A stretch of DNA of 64,000 nt from Hymenopellis radicata (Eukaryota; Basidiomycota; Agaricomycetes; Agaricales; Physalacriaceae). The notes under the pieces were generated by a model. It saw only the letters and a program-made list of their open reading frames with translations. It did no database searches and was not told where the DNA came from. Positions 53,161 through 63,984 of this stretch are shown here, one piece after another (position 1 is the first letter of the stretch; each line of letters begins with the position of its first letter). Location: the NCBI GenBank assembly GCA_015501595.1, contig JADNRX010000287.1:1-64000 (forward strand), given 5' to 3'. Made by a program: the position numbers and the translations under genes.

Positions 53161-54076
53161 ATGGCACCTCTAGTCACCATCAACCGCGATTCTACTGCAA
53201 CTATCCCGCACGAGCGATCGCAGCAGCTCCTACGTGAACTGCTCGAACAGCACAACCGCCAAATATTATCAGGACAGGGTCGCAGAGTCAGAGACCCCGA
53301 CGTCTTGGCGAAGAGCGTGTGTCAGTACGCGAAGGACCACGATCTGTTCCAGCTCTCCCTTCCTAGCGCTGCAAATCCCTCTCGACGCGTTATGCCTCTC
53401 TGCCGCAAAGCGTACTTACAGCTTGGTGGGAGCGCAAGGACCTCCAGCACTCCAATGTTCCTAAAGGAAAAGAAAACCGCCCGCCTAAACACGCCACAAT
53501 ATCCAAACGACCTCTGGCTGCGAACACTCTTCCTTCACCGAAACCAAACCAGCCCCCAGCATCGCCTCCCATGCGAGCGCCGAAAGATTATCGCGTGTTC
53601 CCAGAGAATTACCATCCCACGCCCAAAGTTTCCTCCAAGCCACGAAGCAAGCATCACGCAAGCCCAAGTTGGCCACTCGTACGGCTGCTATACGAGCTCC
53701 TTCTACGCTGGCGTCGCCTCAGTTGTCTTCTCCTGCTGTGACCCCAGTATCGCACCCTCCAAGCAAGCGCCGAAAGTACAAGGCCGATGCGGTAAATCCC
53801 TCGACCGAAAATGCTAGGCCGCCGACAATGGAAGCTATAGTCCCCAATGACGATGCCCATAACAAGCACGCTCGTGCTGCGTTGAAGGAGGTCGGCGAGG
53901 AGAAGCAGGGAAAGGCAGCAGACGAGTCACCTGCTGCTAAACGCTTTTTATGGGAGCGGATGAACATTTTTGATATTACGGAGGGATGGGAGAGTTCTTC
54001 GGCGTACTCGGGAGGACCTATGCGAGAAGAGGGTGAAGGGCGATTGGAGTACCTCGCTAGGCACGGTTTGCTTTGA
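53161..54076 (+). CDS. Hypothetical, probably nuclear protein with frame breaks
   Basis: The ATG at 53161 opens MAPLVTINRDSTATIPHERS with a helical start (QQLLRELLEQHNRQIL, DVLAKSVCQYAKDHDLF). Protein-like sequence then continues in other frames: SVLTAWWERKDLQHSNVPKG, KDYRVFPENYHPTPKVSS, and finally PPSKRRKYKADAV to a C-terminus KRFLWERMNIFDITEGWES ... LARHGLL at 54076. Two changes of frame (near 53385 and 53655) are needed and no introns explain them. It may be a decayed gene or contain base-calling deletions. Basic, Pro-rich middle suggests a nuclear protein. No family recognised. Confidence 0.4.
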
Positions 54077-54302
54077 GCTACGACCACAGTCTTTACGCGT
54101 TTTACGAATTTTGGGTCTTGGGGAGTATGTACAACTATTCGCGTCATTAGTATATACGCCGTCTCTTTTGCCTACGTCTACACTATAGTATATATTTTAG
54201 CTACGCTATACTATCAACCTGGACAAGTCCAGTCCCTTCTGTATATTGTATAGGCTCTCCTTGGGCTCTCCTTCTACAATTTCTACAGATGTTATGCCGC
54301 GT

Positions 54303-55513
54303 CTACTCAGCCTTTCGAGTACGAGCCACAATGGGAAAGAGGGACAGCCAGCGAAGCTGGAAATCTCGATGATCGCCTTTCATACAGAGAGCCCTATGCA
54401 ATCGTTGAACAGGTAAATTCGACGGTCAAGGAATGTCTTACAAATCTAAAGCTCATCAGACGAGATATTCAATGTTACAACGAGGTTAACTTACATTGGG
54501 TCCCAACAAGCGTGTAAAGCGAGCCAATGCCCTAGATGCATCTCGTGAGTCGGCTTATACAGCGGAACGAACGGGAGACACTGACTGTAAACAGATGCCA
54601 CCACGAGTGTCCTTGGGACAATGCATCAGATAGAGTTAATGAACAACGAGTTGTAATCACCTTCCAACAAGAAAGCCGCTGGCCACCCAATCGAAGTCTT
54701 CCACACGGTCAGCTTGTCGCAAAAGATATTGTCCAAGTTCCAGATGAAAAACCCAAACACGAAAAGCTCGGCGCCCAATGTATAGATGTTGCCGATCTGA
54801 GCTCGCTTCTCCTCGGGTATCTTCAGCCGGGCCTCTGACCACTTGACGAGGTACGCGACGCGCGTGACACAGCCAACGACGATTGTCCCAAACACGATTT
54901 GGTGGTAAATGGGATTTCGGTATAGGATGCTAGAGAGAGCGTATAAGCGACTGGGAATGATGGTGAGAGGAGGGAAGGGTTCGTACTAGGACCAAGTGAA
55001 GAGGGCGTCGAAGAGGATGATGAGGATCATAGTGGTCACGGTACGTCGGCTTTTCATGTTGAAGCCCGGTGCGTTGTCGTAGAGACACCACAGGCTCGTC
55101 GTCGTGCCGTAGATCATCGGGAGCTCGTCGGCGAGTTGGTATTGGAAAAGCAAAGTCGCGTGGAATGCGAAGCTCCCGATGCCGACGATGGCGAAGCCCT
55201 ATTAGGTGGTGAGTTGACGTGACGGGGAGGGAGGGGAGGGCGGCGTACCACGTAACCGGTGGTATACCGCGTGGGGAGGGATTCTTTTAGGACGTGTCGG
55301 AGGCCGTAGAGCGCGAGGGCGATGGTGAACAGGTTGGAGAGCGAGTTGGCCATTTCGGCGATGTAGAAGGAGAATTGGTAGTTGGCCTAGCGAGGGTGAG
55401 TGTTGGGAGATGTGGTGCATGTGAGGACGCGCGCGTACTTCGCACCAGTCCAATGTGGCGGTTATGGGACCGTGATAGCCGGGGTAGTTTATGGCGAGGG
55501 TGGACGACGCCAT
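54303..55513 (-). CDS. Alkaline ceramidase
   Basis: From the ATG at 55513 (MASSTLAINYPGYHGPITAT) exons join to ANYQFSFYIAEMANSLSNLF, then GSFAFHATLLFQYQLAD followed by ELPMIYG, then helices including FGTIVVGCVTRVAYLV and LGAELFVFGFFIWNLDNIFC, and EGHSWWHLFTGIGSLY, ending with a charged tail to a TAG at 54305-54303. The FHATL histidine, the LADELP aspartate and the HSWWH histidines are the zinc and catalytic residues of the alkaline ceramidase (CREST) family. These ER/Golgi membrane enzymes cleave ceramide to sphingoid base and fatty acid. About six short introns. Seven membrane helices fit the family. Confidence 0.88.
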
Positions 55514-56374
55514 GGTTGGGACTAGAGAACGAGCAGAGCGTGTATATAGAGAGAGTAGACGCGACGGCAGACAGTTTTGTTTCGGCGATGGTGGCGACTG
55601 GAAGAAAGGATGACTGAGCCGAGTAGAGTAATCCTAGCATGCCGTGACATGCCGAGACATTGGGAAAGCGCGAGCCCGGACAGCTACAGATTATTGAAGT
55701 TATTCATTCTCGAATTTGAGAATAAAACAGCAGCGTATAGGCGCATTTTGTTGATTATCCTCCACAGACTGCCAAGGCAGTGATCGGGCCGCTTCTTGCT
55801 CTTGACCATCATCATCGTTCCAACTGCTCACGAATGTTTCCGAACAATCTCTGGTATGCGCGATTTGACAGTGCTATCAACGACGCTTCAATATAACGGT
55901 TGTCGACTTGTATTCTGAGAACGACCAAACTTAACGGACGGCCTAGTCTACGCTCCGGTTACTGTGGCCGTCTATTTCTGATGCTCAGAAATCTCTTCAA
56001 GGGCATCGCATCCGGTAGTCTTCTACCATGGTTGTGGCCATGTCAATGATGGCCTCGAACCTTTGGATTTCCTGAATATGGTACACCCACATCTATCGCT
56101 TCCTTTCTTTCTTCTCCGTTCTCAGCCCTATCAAGAATCTACCGCGTGCCACTGCCATGGTTCTCCGACGTCTGGAGATGGCTGGAACAGGTCCAAGTCG
56201 GTTCAAGTTTGCTTCCTACCCACGAATTCAGCTCTGTCCTACCGAGTCGGACTAATACGATACGTTCTCCATCCAAGGCGCAGGTCCATGTGATATTCGC
56301 GCACCCGGTTTCGCACGTGGTCGATCATATAAGGGGTTTCCCCAAAGTTTACCGCCTGTTCATACCGGACCACC
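55514..56374. other. Divergent intergenic region
   Basis: Lies between the ceramidase and acyltransferase genes, both lipid-metabolic and divergently transcribed. Pyrimidine-rich stretch around 56095-56125. No gene supported. Confidence 0.5.
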
Positions 56375-59248
56375 ATGGCTTACGACCTGGCCAATCTCCC
56401 CTTCGATGGGGCGATGCTGTTCTGGCGCATTGTCCTCACCATATTCTTTCGCGAGATCAGGCCAAGAGGAGCGTATAACATACCCAGGTCGGGACCGGTC
56501 ATATTCGTTGGGGCACCCCATCATAACCAGGTACGTGGTTTGGTGACGAAACCCAGGCTGTTGCTGATTAACGATAGTTTTTGGATCTTAACCTTAGCTT
56601 GGAGGTATACAAGGAGACGAATAGACATGTACAGTTCTTGGTGGCCGCGAAAAGTATGGAAAGAAAGTTTGTTGGATTCTTTTGTCGCTTAATGGATTGC
56701 AGTACGTTTTTCCGAGTTGACCATTTCTGTTTCTGACATGGCTTTTAGTTCCCGTCATCCGCGCGACCGACTCTGCGAAAACTGGCAAAGGCAAGATACG
56801 CCTGTCCCCCGACGATCCGTGTCTCGTCATAGGCGAGGGCACTCAGTTTACCTCCACCTTCACACCCCGCATGCAGATCATGCTTCCCCGCGCTCTAGGC
56901 TCCTTGGTAGCCGAAGTGGTGGAGGTAATATCCGACGACCAATTACGCGTCAAAAAGGAGTTTGGAGGTGAAAAGGGTACAGCCAAATTCCGAGAGCGGG
57001 ATGAAGCTGTCGACTACAAGGCGCTACCCTACGTGGATCAGCAGGAAATGTATCGGCACGTTTACCAGTCCTTGCAGAACAACGGCAGTATCGGAATCTT
57101 CCCTGAAGGTGGATACTTCTGTGGATCCCTATACACTCGTAATTGAAAACTTTTCACAGGTGGAAGTCACGACCGCACGGACCTTCTCCCCCTCAAAGCT
57201 GGTGTGTCGATAATGGCTCTCGGTGCGATGGCCAACAACCCCGATCTCAAAGTCAAAATCGTCCCCGTCGGCCTTTCCTACTTCCATGCGCACAAATTCC
57301 GCTCGCGTGGTGTTGTCGAGTTCGGCACGGCGTTCGATGTCCCGCCCGAGTTTGTCGAGTCGTTCAAGAAGGGCGGCGCGGAGAAGCGGGACGCGGTGCA
57401 GCGGTTCCTTGATCTCATCTACGACGCGCTGAAGACTGTCACTGTGCGCGCCCCGGATTACGACACGCTCATGTTGATACAGGCGATACGGCGACTGTAC
57501 AAGACGCCGTTTGAGCATCCGACGCTGGGGCAGGTTGTGGAGATGAATCGAAGGCTGTTGGAAGGATATCAGGTGTTCAAGGACGAGCCGCAGGTGGTAC
57601 AGCTGAGGAAGGACGTCCTCAAGTACAATCGAATGCTGAGGGATTTGGGGTTGAGGGACCATCAGGTCCCGCGGGCGAGGAAGGCGAGTTTGTCGGCGTT
57701 GGGGCTGTTGGGCTATAGGACGTGTCTGTTACTCGTGTGGACGACGCTGGCGCTCCCCGGAACTATTCTTAACGGGCCACTGTTGATCCTGGCGTCGATA
57801 CTATCCAGGAAGAAAGCCAAAGGTATGTGACCTCGCTTTGCTCGTTTGACGTCAGTTGACTCGAACCCATTTTTCCAGAGGCATTAGCCGCATCAACCGT
57901 TAAGATTGCTGGACGAGATGTGTTGGCAACGTGGAAAGTATTGATATCGATGGGGCTCGCTCCCGTCCTGTATGGTTTTTACGCGGCGTTAGCGACATTA
58001 CTGGTTACCCGTGCGAGGCTGCCTTTCAAATATCGGATAATGACGCCCTTCGCCGTCACTGCTGCGTTGCCGTTCATGAACTTTGCTGCGTTGAAGTTTG
58101 GTGAGGCCGGATTCGACGTGCTCAAGTATGTTGACTGTTTCTTCCGATGAGTCGATATTGATCCTGTGTCACAGGTCGTTAAGGCCATTGATACTCGCGG
58201 TTCTTCCCGGGCAGCAGAAGCAGCTTGACAAGATCAAGGCGACGCGCGAGCGGCTTTCCAATCAGGTGTCGGATGTTATCAATAACTTTGGCCCAAAGAT
58301 CTTCGACGACTTCAAAGAGGTGAGGTCCAATTTTGGTACTTTGAAAGGTAAATGAGCTGATCCACATTGTAGCAAATGCAACCGTTGGCTGCTGCTCCCC
58401 CTCCCAGTGGCGTGCCCGGCATTTGGTCGCGCATAAGCAGCACCGGCGCCGTCGACGCGCAGGGGCTCGGGCTCAACCACCCCATGACATGGCTCGACGA
58501 GCGGCTGTTCGGCTGGAGCCATAGCGCGACGCGGGGCACGAACGCGTGGGCGGGCGATGCGACGCCTCGTCCCGCGGAGACGCCGGACCCTGGCGAGTCG
58601 GATGAAAGCGACTCTGGAGACTATGAGCATGTGATTGGCTTTATACCTGAGGCGGATGGGGGGAACGGCAAGCGGGCGAGGAGCCGGACGAGCTCGTATG
58701 CGGATCTGCAGAGGCTGAAGCTGGCGGGGTTTTCGGAGGTGGTGCTTCCGACGAGCTTGCCGCCTGCGAAGACGCCGACGGGGGAGTTGGATGGGATTCA
58801 TTTTACGAGGGTAAGTGAGAGGAAGAGGATGCCGACCAAGGGGGAGGGGACGGGGAAGGGGTGGAGTAGGTATGTTATTCACTTTGGCTCGCGCTTCGGT
58901 TCGTTTTGTGCATTATTTTTTTATATCCTGCTGTGTATTGTACTACTTGCAATTTTTAGTGAATGCTGTATTCCCGCCAGACCGCGGCGACGGTGTGTGA
59001 TTTCGTGGGTCTCGCCGGGTGAGCTCGACCTTCAGAAAAGCGTGCCACGCTCTGGATTATGCCCTAGTACGAGAAGGGTATGCCTACATGTCAATACATT
59101 TCCATCACTGGCTCGATTATATATGGATACATTCTTTTTGGGTATGCACGTTTACGCGCCAGAGCGAATCGAGTTAGTCTCCCGTAGGCACACTCTACAC
59201 TCGGTGTTTAGAATCGAGTGGGGCACAGTCCGCTTGGTACATAAATGA
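56375..59248 (+). CDS. Glycerol-3-phosphate / DHAP acyltransferase
   Basis: Multi-exon gene resembling yeast Sct1/Gpt2. From MAYDLANLPFDGAMLFWRIV the acyltransferase motifs are: motif I H-x4-D in HHNQFLD (joined across an intron), LVAAKSMERKFVGFF, IPVIRATDSAKTGKGK, motif III FPEGGSHDRTDLLPLKAG (joined), and VPVGLSYFHAHKFRSR. C-terminal membrane helices follow (LLGYRTCLLLVWTTLALPG, LISMGLAPVLYGFYAALATL, FAVTAALPFMNFAALKF), then a Ser/Asp-rich tail. It catalyses the first acylation in glycerolipid synthesis at the ER. The last exon boundary near 58870-58980 is uncertain, so the stop at 59248 is provisional. Confidence 0.85.
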
Positions 59249-60409
59249 ATATACTTAATGCTATACAAGATTAAAATAAACATCATTGAGAACTATGCCA
59301 GAAATGCGTTCGCCTCCATTTCTGACGCCAAAAAGCAACAGGCCGTGATTCTGTGGGCCGACTTTCGACAGTTGTAAATGTCGGGTAAGTATTCCGTTGA
59401 TCATTTCAGTCATCCTCAGGTCTCAGTACTCAGTCGTCGTCCTTGTTGATCCCACAGTTTGGTAGTCCCGTCAACATTGTGTTCGTCATCGCAGTTCGCG
59501 TCCACGTCGGCGTCGTAGTCCTCTGTTCGCGCATTATACTGAGTCGTTCGAATCTCTGCCTGCCTGGTCGACGTGGTGCAAGCAGCAAAACAGCGCGTCC
59601 CGCGCACGTGATCGAAGGTCCCTTATCCCGTGACCCATAAACTTTTTCGTTTAACTTTCAACTCGGCGGGCGCTGTTACACCACCGCCCTCTACTTCCAT
59701 GGCCTACGGATAATGTCGTTAAATACTTGTGAGCGCCGCACGTCGTCGGCGCCAACGCTTTTCACTGCATCATTCAAGCATTCTCGCGCCAATCTGTGGA
59801 GTCCTTACTACCGTATCAGGCGGATCTTCATGTAAAGTGGCAATTAACCATTCGGCCTGCAAATCATTGATGAAATGTAGAATGGGCGCAACTGGGCCGT
59901 CTTGGCCTACAGTGGGACCACTGTGGAAATCCCCACTGTTTCGAATACCAAACCGCCAGCGCGGCTTTCCTGTTTAAATTTGGGATCAAGTTCAATTAGG
60001 AAGGTGCTCCGTTCTTTTGCGCCTATCGCCCACCAATCCTCCCACTATCATCTCTGCCCCTGTACCTATGCACGCCCGTAGACGCACAATGGAAGAAGTC
60101 GCCCCCGGATAAACCATTGGCCTTTTCGTTCAGGACTTGTTGGAGTCGATGACCAGCACCCCACCTTGTGGTCTGCTAGCCTTGTGCTCGAGCCTTGTTT
60201 CCGGTCAACATTGAAATCCGACGCCGAGGAATCCACACCGACGCCACAAGTGGGCGGCTGGTACACTTTCCTTGCGTGTGGGGTAAAGCAGTGTTCTAGC
60301 CGTCGACGAAGCCCGAACACGAAGGATATAAAGGTGGTGAGGATGGGAGGACAGCAGCACCAGCAAGTTAATTCTCATCCACTTCAACACCCCAGTTATT
60401 TTCTGCAAC
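59249..60409. other. Intergenic, nothing coding recognised
   Basis: Contains a 16-bp palindromic motif ACAGTGGGACCACTGT at 59909-59924. No gene or repeat family seen. Confidence 0.5.
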
Positions 60410-61878
60410 ATGATTCCGTCTACCATGTTCTCCGCGTCATACCAGGGAGGAAACACTGACCTGGTTATCGACAAGGCGCACTCTGTCCCCGCCCCAAGAA
60501 AGGCGAGGTCTTGATCAAAGTGTCTGCTTCTGGCGGTAAGTTGTCTATACTCTCGTATCATCGTCGTGTACACGACCTGACCACCGTCTTCGAAGTATGT
60601 CACTCCGACGTCGCTCTTCTCTCAGGTGCAGGACTCGACAACCGCACGTACATCATGGGCACGAATTCTGCGGAGTTCCCGTCGCGTAATGTCTTTCGTT
60701 TGTTGGAGAGTACGCAAAACTCACGACTTTCAAGACTTGGAGAAGGTGTCGACCCCCATAAGGCTAAACTCGGCAAGCTCTACACGATCATCACACTTAC
60801 GCCGTGTGTGCGCGGTCTCATGGGTCTGCCTGCGATCTTCAACAGCGTAGGAATCGGTCGCGATGGCGGATATGCTGACTATGTCGTCGTGCCGCAGGAC
60901 CAGCTGGTGCCGGTGGTAAGTACGCTCAAATGCTGCAAAGCGGACTTGGTGATGAAGACGTTCGCGTAGCCCGAAGGTGTATCCATCGAAGAGGCCTCCA
61001 TGGCAGGCGATGCTGCGACGGCGGCGTACCATGCTGTTCACGATGTCGCGGGCGTAAGCCTCCCTTCTCTTAATCCATACTTTTATTCACGGCGTCATCT
61101 GTTGACAGATCAAAGAGGGCACGAACTTCAAGGTCCTCATGTTCGGCATTGGCGGTCTTGGTCATCTTGGTCTTCAGTATGCTAAGCATTACGGCGCCAC
61201 TGGTATGTCTTGCCTTCACTAAATCTTATTCACCTTTTCACAATGGCCCTCCGTCAGTGTACGCCGTTGACATCAAGCCTGAAGCCCGCAAACTCGCGCT
61301 TGAGCTCGGCGCTGAGGCTGCTTATGATCTCGCGACATTGAACGAGTTACTCACGGCGAACAAGTTGACGGTGGATATCACCATCGATTTTGCCGCCACG
61401 ACTCAGAGTGCGTTATCTCAGAAGTCTTTCAATACTTGACGCCTGATCATGGAGATTGAACAGCCTTCGAATTTGCGGTCTCCGCACTCAAGGGTAACGG
61501 CTTGAAGTACCCTTCTGACGCCAAGGCTGTCATGGTGTGTGCATCACATGGAAGGTTCTCATATATTGCTTACACGACGAGTAGGTCGGCGTCTCGGAAG
61601 AATCGATGACCTTTTCTACACTGGAGATCATAGGCTCTGGCATTTCTGGTATGCATACATTTCGAACACTTGAATGCAAGCTAATGCATGGCGTAGTCCT
61701 GTCCAGCCCTTATGGCCCACGTAGCTCGACCGAAGCCGCCTTGGACCTGTTCGCGAAAGGCGTTGTTCGAGGGCATTTCAACACAGAGCCGCTGGACAAG
61801 GTTAATGAGGTTATCGACAAGCTGAGGGCGTACGAGATTACTGGCCGTACGGTGTTGATCCCGAACCACCATCATTAA
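60410..61878 (+). CDS. Alcohol dehydrogenase (MDR superfamily), with two apparent frameshifts
   Basis: From MIPSTMFSASYQGGNTDLVI the coding parts are KGEVLIKVSASG, VCHSDVALLSGAG with the zinc-binding Cys, the region of MGHEFCG, YTIITLTPCVR, GGYADYVVVPQDQLVPV, EEASMAGDAATAAYHAV, the nucleotide-binding VLMFGIGGLGHLGLQYAKHY, VYAVDIKPEARKLALELGAE and a C-terminus RAYEITGRTVLIPNHHH. It is a medium-chain, zinc-type NAD(P)-dependent alcohol dehydrogenase with at least eight introns. One base is missing in the run of C near 60493 (PAP/KKGEV) and one in GGCAC near 60660 (the GHE motif). Both are in short C runs, so consensus error is as likely as inactivation. Confidence 0.75.
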
Positions 61879-62494
61879 GTGATTCCCTTGCGATACTTTG
61901 AACAGATTGACGAATGTTTAATGTTTATGCAACGAAAATACAGTATTATTTAAAATGACTACGCTATATGACCGTCGTTGACTACCAGAATGTCGCTCGG
62001 ATCCCGCTCTTCTTCAGTTGGCGTATACAATCTGATATCTCAGGCTGTAGGTCGCCTTCCGAATACCAAGGACAACCAATGTCAACGCTGATCCTCATGA
62101 CGGGAGGAGGCAACTTGCACGGTCATCGATCGCCATGATGACCGTATATGTCACTGAACGTTGCACGTTGCAAAGGTGCGCTGGCTAGATCCGATATAGA
62201 CAATGTTCGAAACGACCCGCATAACGGACGGGCCTTCTGGCAAGAACTTCAAGGACATGTACCCAACTGGCAGTTTTCCGGCCACCCATCTTGGTTTGAG
62301 CCAGTGTCTTTTCAAGACGAAAGCTAGCCTCGCATATAAGTATTCACCTTTTTCGTAGCCTAAGGTTCCGAACTGACCACCTCGCAAAAGTCTACCGCTG
62401 CCGTTGCTATCGTACTCAACAAAGGCAATGATGTTCAACTGACGTACTGTTCTTAGTAACGGCCATATAGCGGCGCCGGGCTTGTCCGATGAAT

Positions 62495-62562
62495 TCATAG
62501 TAAGGTAGGTAGGTAGGTAGAAAAGCGTCATGGCCATTGAGGAACGACGGGTGCCAAGCGCA
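62495..62562. repeat. (GGTA)n repeat unit 1
   Basis: AAGGTAGGTAGGTAGGTAGA followed by AAAGCGTCATGGCC and GAACGACGG. The unit at 62704 has the same layout about 205 bp away. Confidence 0.7.
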
Positions 62563-62703
62563 CGTTCTTCATTGGATGTTTAACTTTCATACCAACTTTC
62601 TTCTCCGTTGACCGATTGTGGCCTCGGACTACTTCGTCGCCGTCTCAGATCTTGACTGCTGCCACGTCATGCGAGGTATCTGCCTCACGACAAGCAGCAT
62701 GGG

Positions 62704-62768
62704 TGGTAGGTAGGTAGGTCGGTAGAAAACCGTCTTGGAACGACGGCCGGAGTGCACGGGGCAACGTT
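62704..62768. repeat. (GGTA)n repeat unit 2
   Basis: GGTAGGTAGGTAGGTCGGTA followed by GAAAACCGTCTTGGAACGACGG, parallel to unit 1. The shared flank beyond the microsatellite shows that the two are copies, not chance. Confidence 0.7.
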
Positions 62769-63073
62769 GTCAGGAGAGCTAAGACCCCACACCCCACACC
62801 TGCGAGCTCACCGTTTTTCAGGCCGTAGATTTCGCACCTTCCAAGCATCGTGAGATGATCAATGAAGGGCCGCAGCCACTGTGCAAACTAGCACCTCGAT
62901 CAGTGAAAGGAATGTAAGTCACGGGAGATGTTTGTCTCCGGTAACAGATCACATTAATGCGAATCAAACTCAACTGAGGCACTCCCTCAGTGAATTCGTG
63001 CTTACAGTCGTTCGTACACGCTACCTTGACTTCCTTTCGCCACATGTACAGGATCGCAAAGTTGGGTACACAC

Positions 63074-63083
63074 ATATATATAT
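63074..63083 (+). promoter_or_regulatory. TATA-like element of the small membrane protein gene
   Basis: An alternating (AT)n run, ATATATATAT, about 36 nt upstream of the ATG at 63120. Confidence 0.4.
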
Positions 63084-63119
63084 GCGCCTTGGACCGACAC
63101 TCTCAAACCCCAGACGACC

Positions 63120-63698
63120 ATGCACATCCAAGCGATTATTCCTCCTCCTCACACAGTCCCGGTGACAGACTCCGAGTCCGGTGCTCCGGGAGTCCCCAAC
63201 CCACTCTCCACCCGCCTTCTCTGTGCCGTCGCGTGGATCGTAGGCCTCTCCGTCCTCATCATCACCTCCGCCGCCTTCACAGTCCTCGGCTACGCCGTGT
63301 TCTCCATCTCCACCATCCCTGACGGCCACGCGCTCTCCGTCTTCTACGCGTCGCTCATTGGCGGGACCATTCTCATCCCCCCCGTCTGCATCGCATGCGA
63401 TGCGGCATTCAAGTACAATTTCCCGTCCGGGTATAGCAAGCTGGACATGGCGTCCTTTCTCTGGGTGGAATATGTCCCGCGCGCGCTTATCATACCCGTG
63501 TGTGTGGGTGGCGGCGCTTTGGGGTTGAAGATCTTGGAAATGAGCCCATTTGATCAGCTTGTGGATAAGGGACATTTCGTGGCGGCGAGTGCGCTTGGGG
63601 GATTGATTTTCCAAGTGATCTATGAAATGTTGAGAGCTGCGGTGGTGATTATGACGCTTATCAGGGAGGGCGGCGAAAGGATTCAAGGAATACCGTGA
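63120..63698 (+). CDS. Small multi-pass membrane protein
   Basis: A single exon of 192 codons. Pro/Ser-rich N-terminus, then four hydrophobic segments: RLLCAVAWIVGLSVLIITSA, YASLIGGTILIPPVCIACDA, ALIIPVCVGGGALGLKI and FVAASALGGLIFQVIYEML. A TATA-like run lies just upstream. No family recognised. The 221-codon antisense frame is Arg/His-rich low-complexity and is judged a shadow of this gene. Confidence 0.55.
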   Translation: MHIQAIIPPPHTVPVTDSESGAPGVPNPLSTRLLCAVAWIVGLSVLIITSAAFTVLGYAVFSISTIPDGHALSVFYASLIGGTILIPPVCIACDAAFKYNFPSGYSKLDMASFLWVEYVPRALIIPVCVGGGALGLKILEMSPFDQLVDKGHFVAASALGGLIFQVIYEMLRAAVVIMTLIREGGERIQGIP

Positions 63699-63770
63699 CC
63701 TTGTAGTCGTAGTTCTGTTCTCCTAGTAGTATCGTTATGATATGATGTGACCTTCCTTCACACGCGTACA

Positions 63771-63984
63771 GCATCCAAGAGTGCCCAGGCAGTCTGGTTC
63801 TTTCACCAAGAAGAGTAAGTCATTGAGCACATACCGTGAAGGCGCTAACACCACCACCGACAACCCAAGATATGCTTCTTCGGCGCGTCTGGGTTAGGCA
63901 CAGTGGCAAGTTGACCTTGGCCAAGAGCAAGTTCTTCGCCCATATGGGTCAAGAAGAAGTCAAGGGGGCAGAGGAAAGAGGCAT
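63771..63984 (-). pseudogene. 5' fragment of a third D-amino-acid oxidase gene
   Basis: From an ATG at 63984 the minus strand parallels copies 1 and 2: LDFFLTHMGEELALGQGQ, VPNPDAPKKHIL, then an intron at the same place and a second-exon start TAWALLDA. Homology stops at 63771 in the middle of that exon. The leader is in another frame from the rest and an extra G in the ATCTTGGG stretch shifts the GGGV motif, so even this part is broken. It is a truncated, decayed copy at the edge of the window. Confidence 0.75.

Larger units (their letters stand above)
61879..63073. other. Gene-poor stretch with (GGTA)n repeats
   Basis: No convincing gene. The minus frame at 62151-62537 and others lack domains and run through the repeat units listed separately. 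Confidence 0.5.

Noticed and set aside
57129..57662. 177-codon minus-strand frame inside the acyltransferase gene
   Set aside because: Shadow of an exon with clear acyltransferase motifs on the plus strand.
58262..58882. 206-codon minus-strand Arg/Pro-rich frame
   Set aside because: GC-rich mirror of the acyltransferase C-terminal exon.
62151..62537. 128-codon minus-strand frame
   Set aside because: Starts within a (GGTA)n repeat tract (its FYLPTYL segment is the translated repeat).
63021..63686. 221-codon minus-strand frame
   Set aside because: Antisense to a membrane-protein frame with four clean hydrophobic segments; the antisense protein is Arg/His-rich without domain features.
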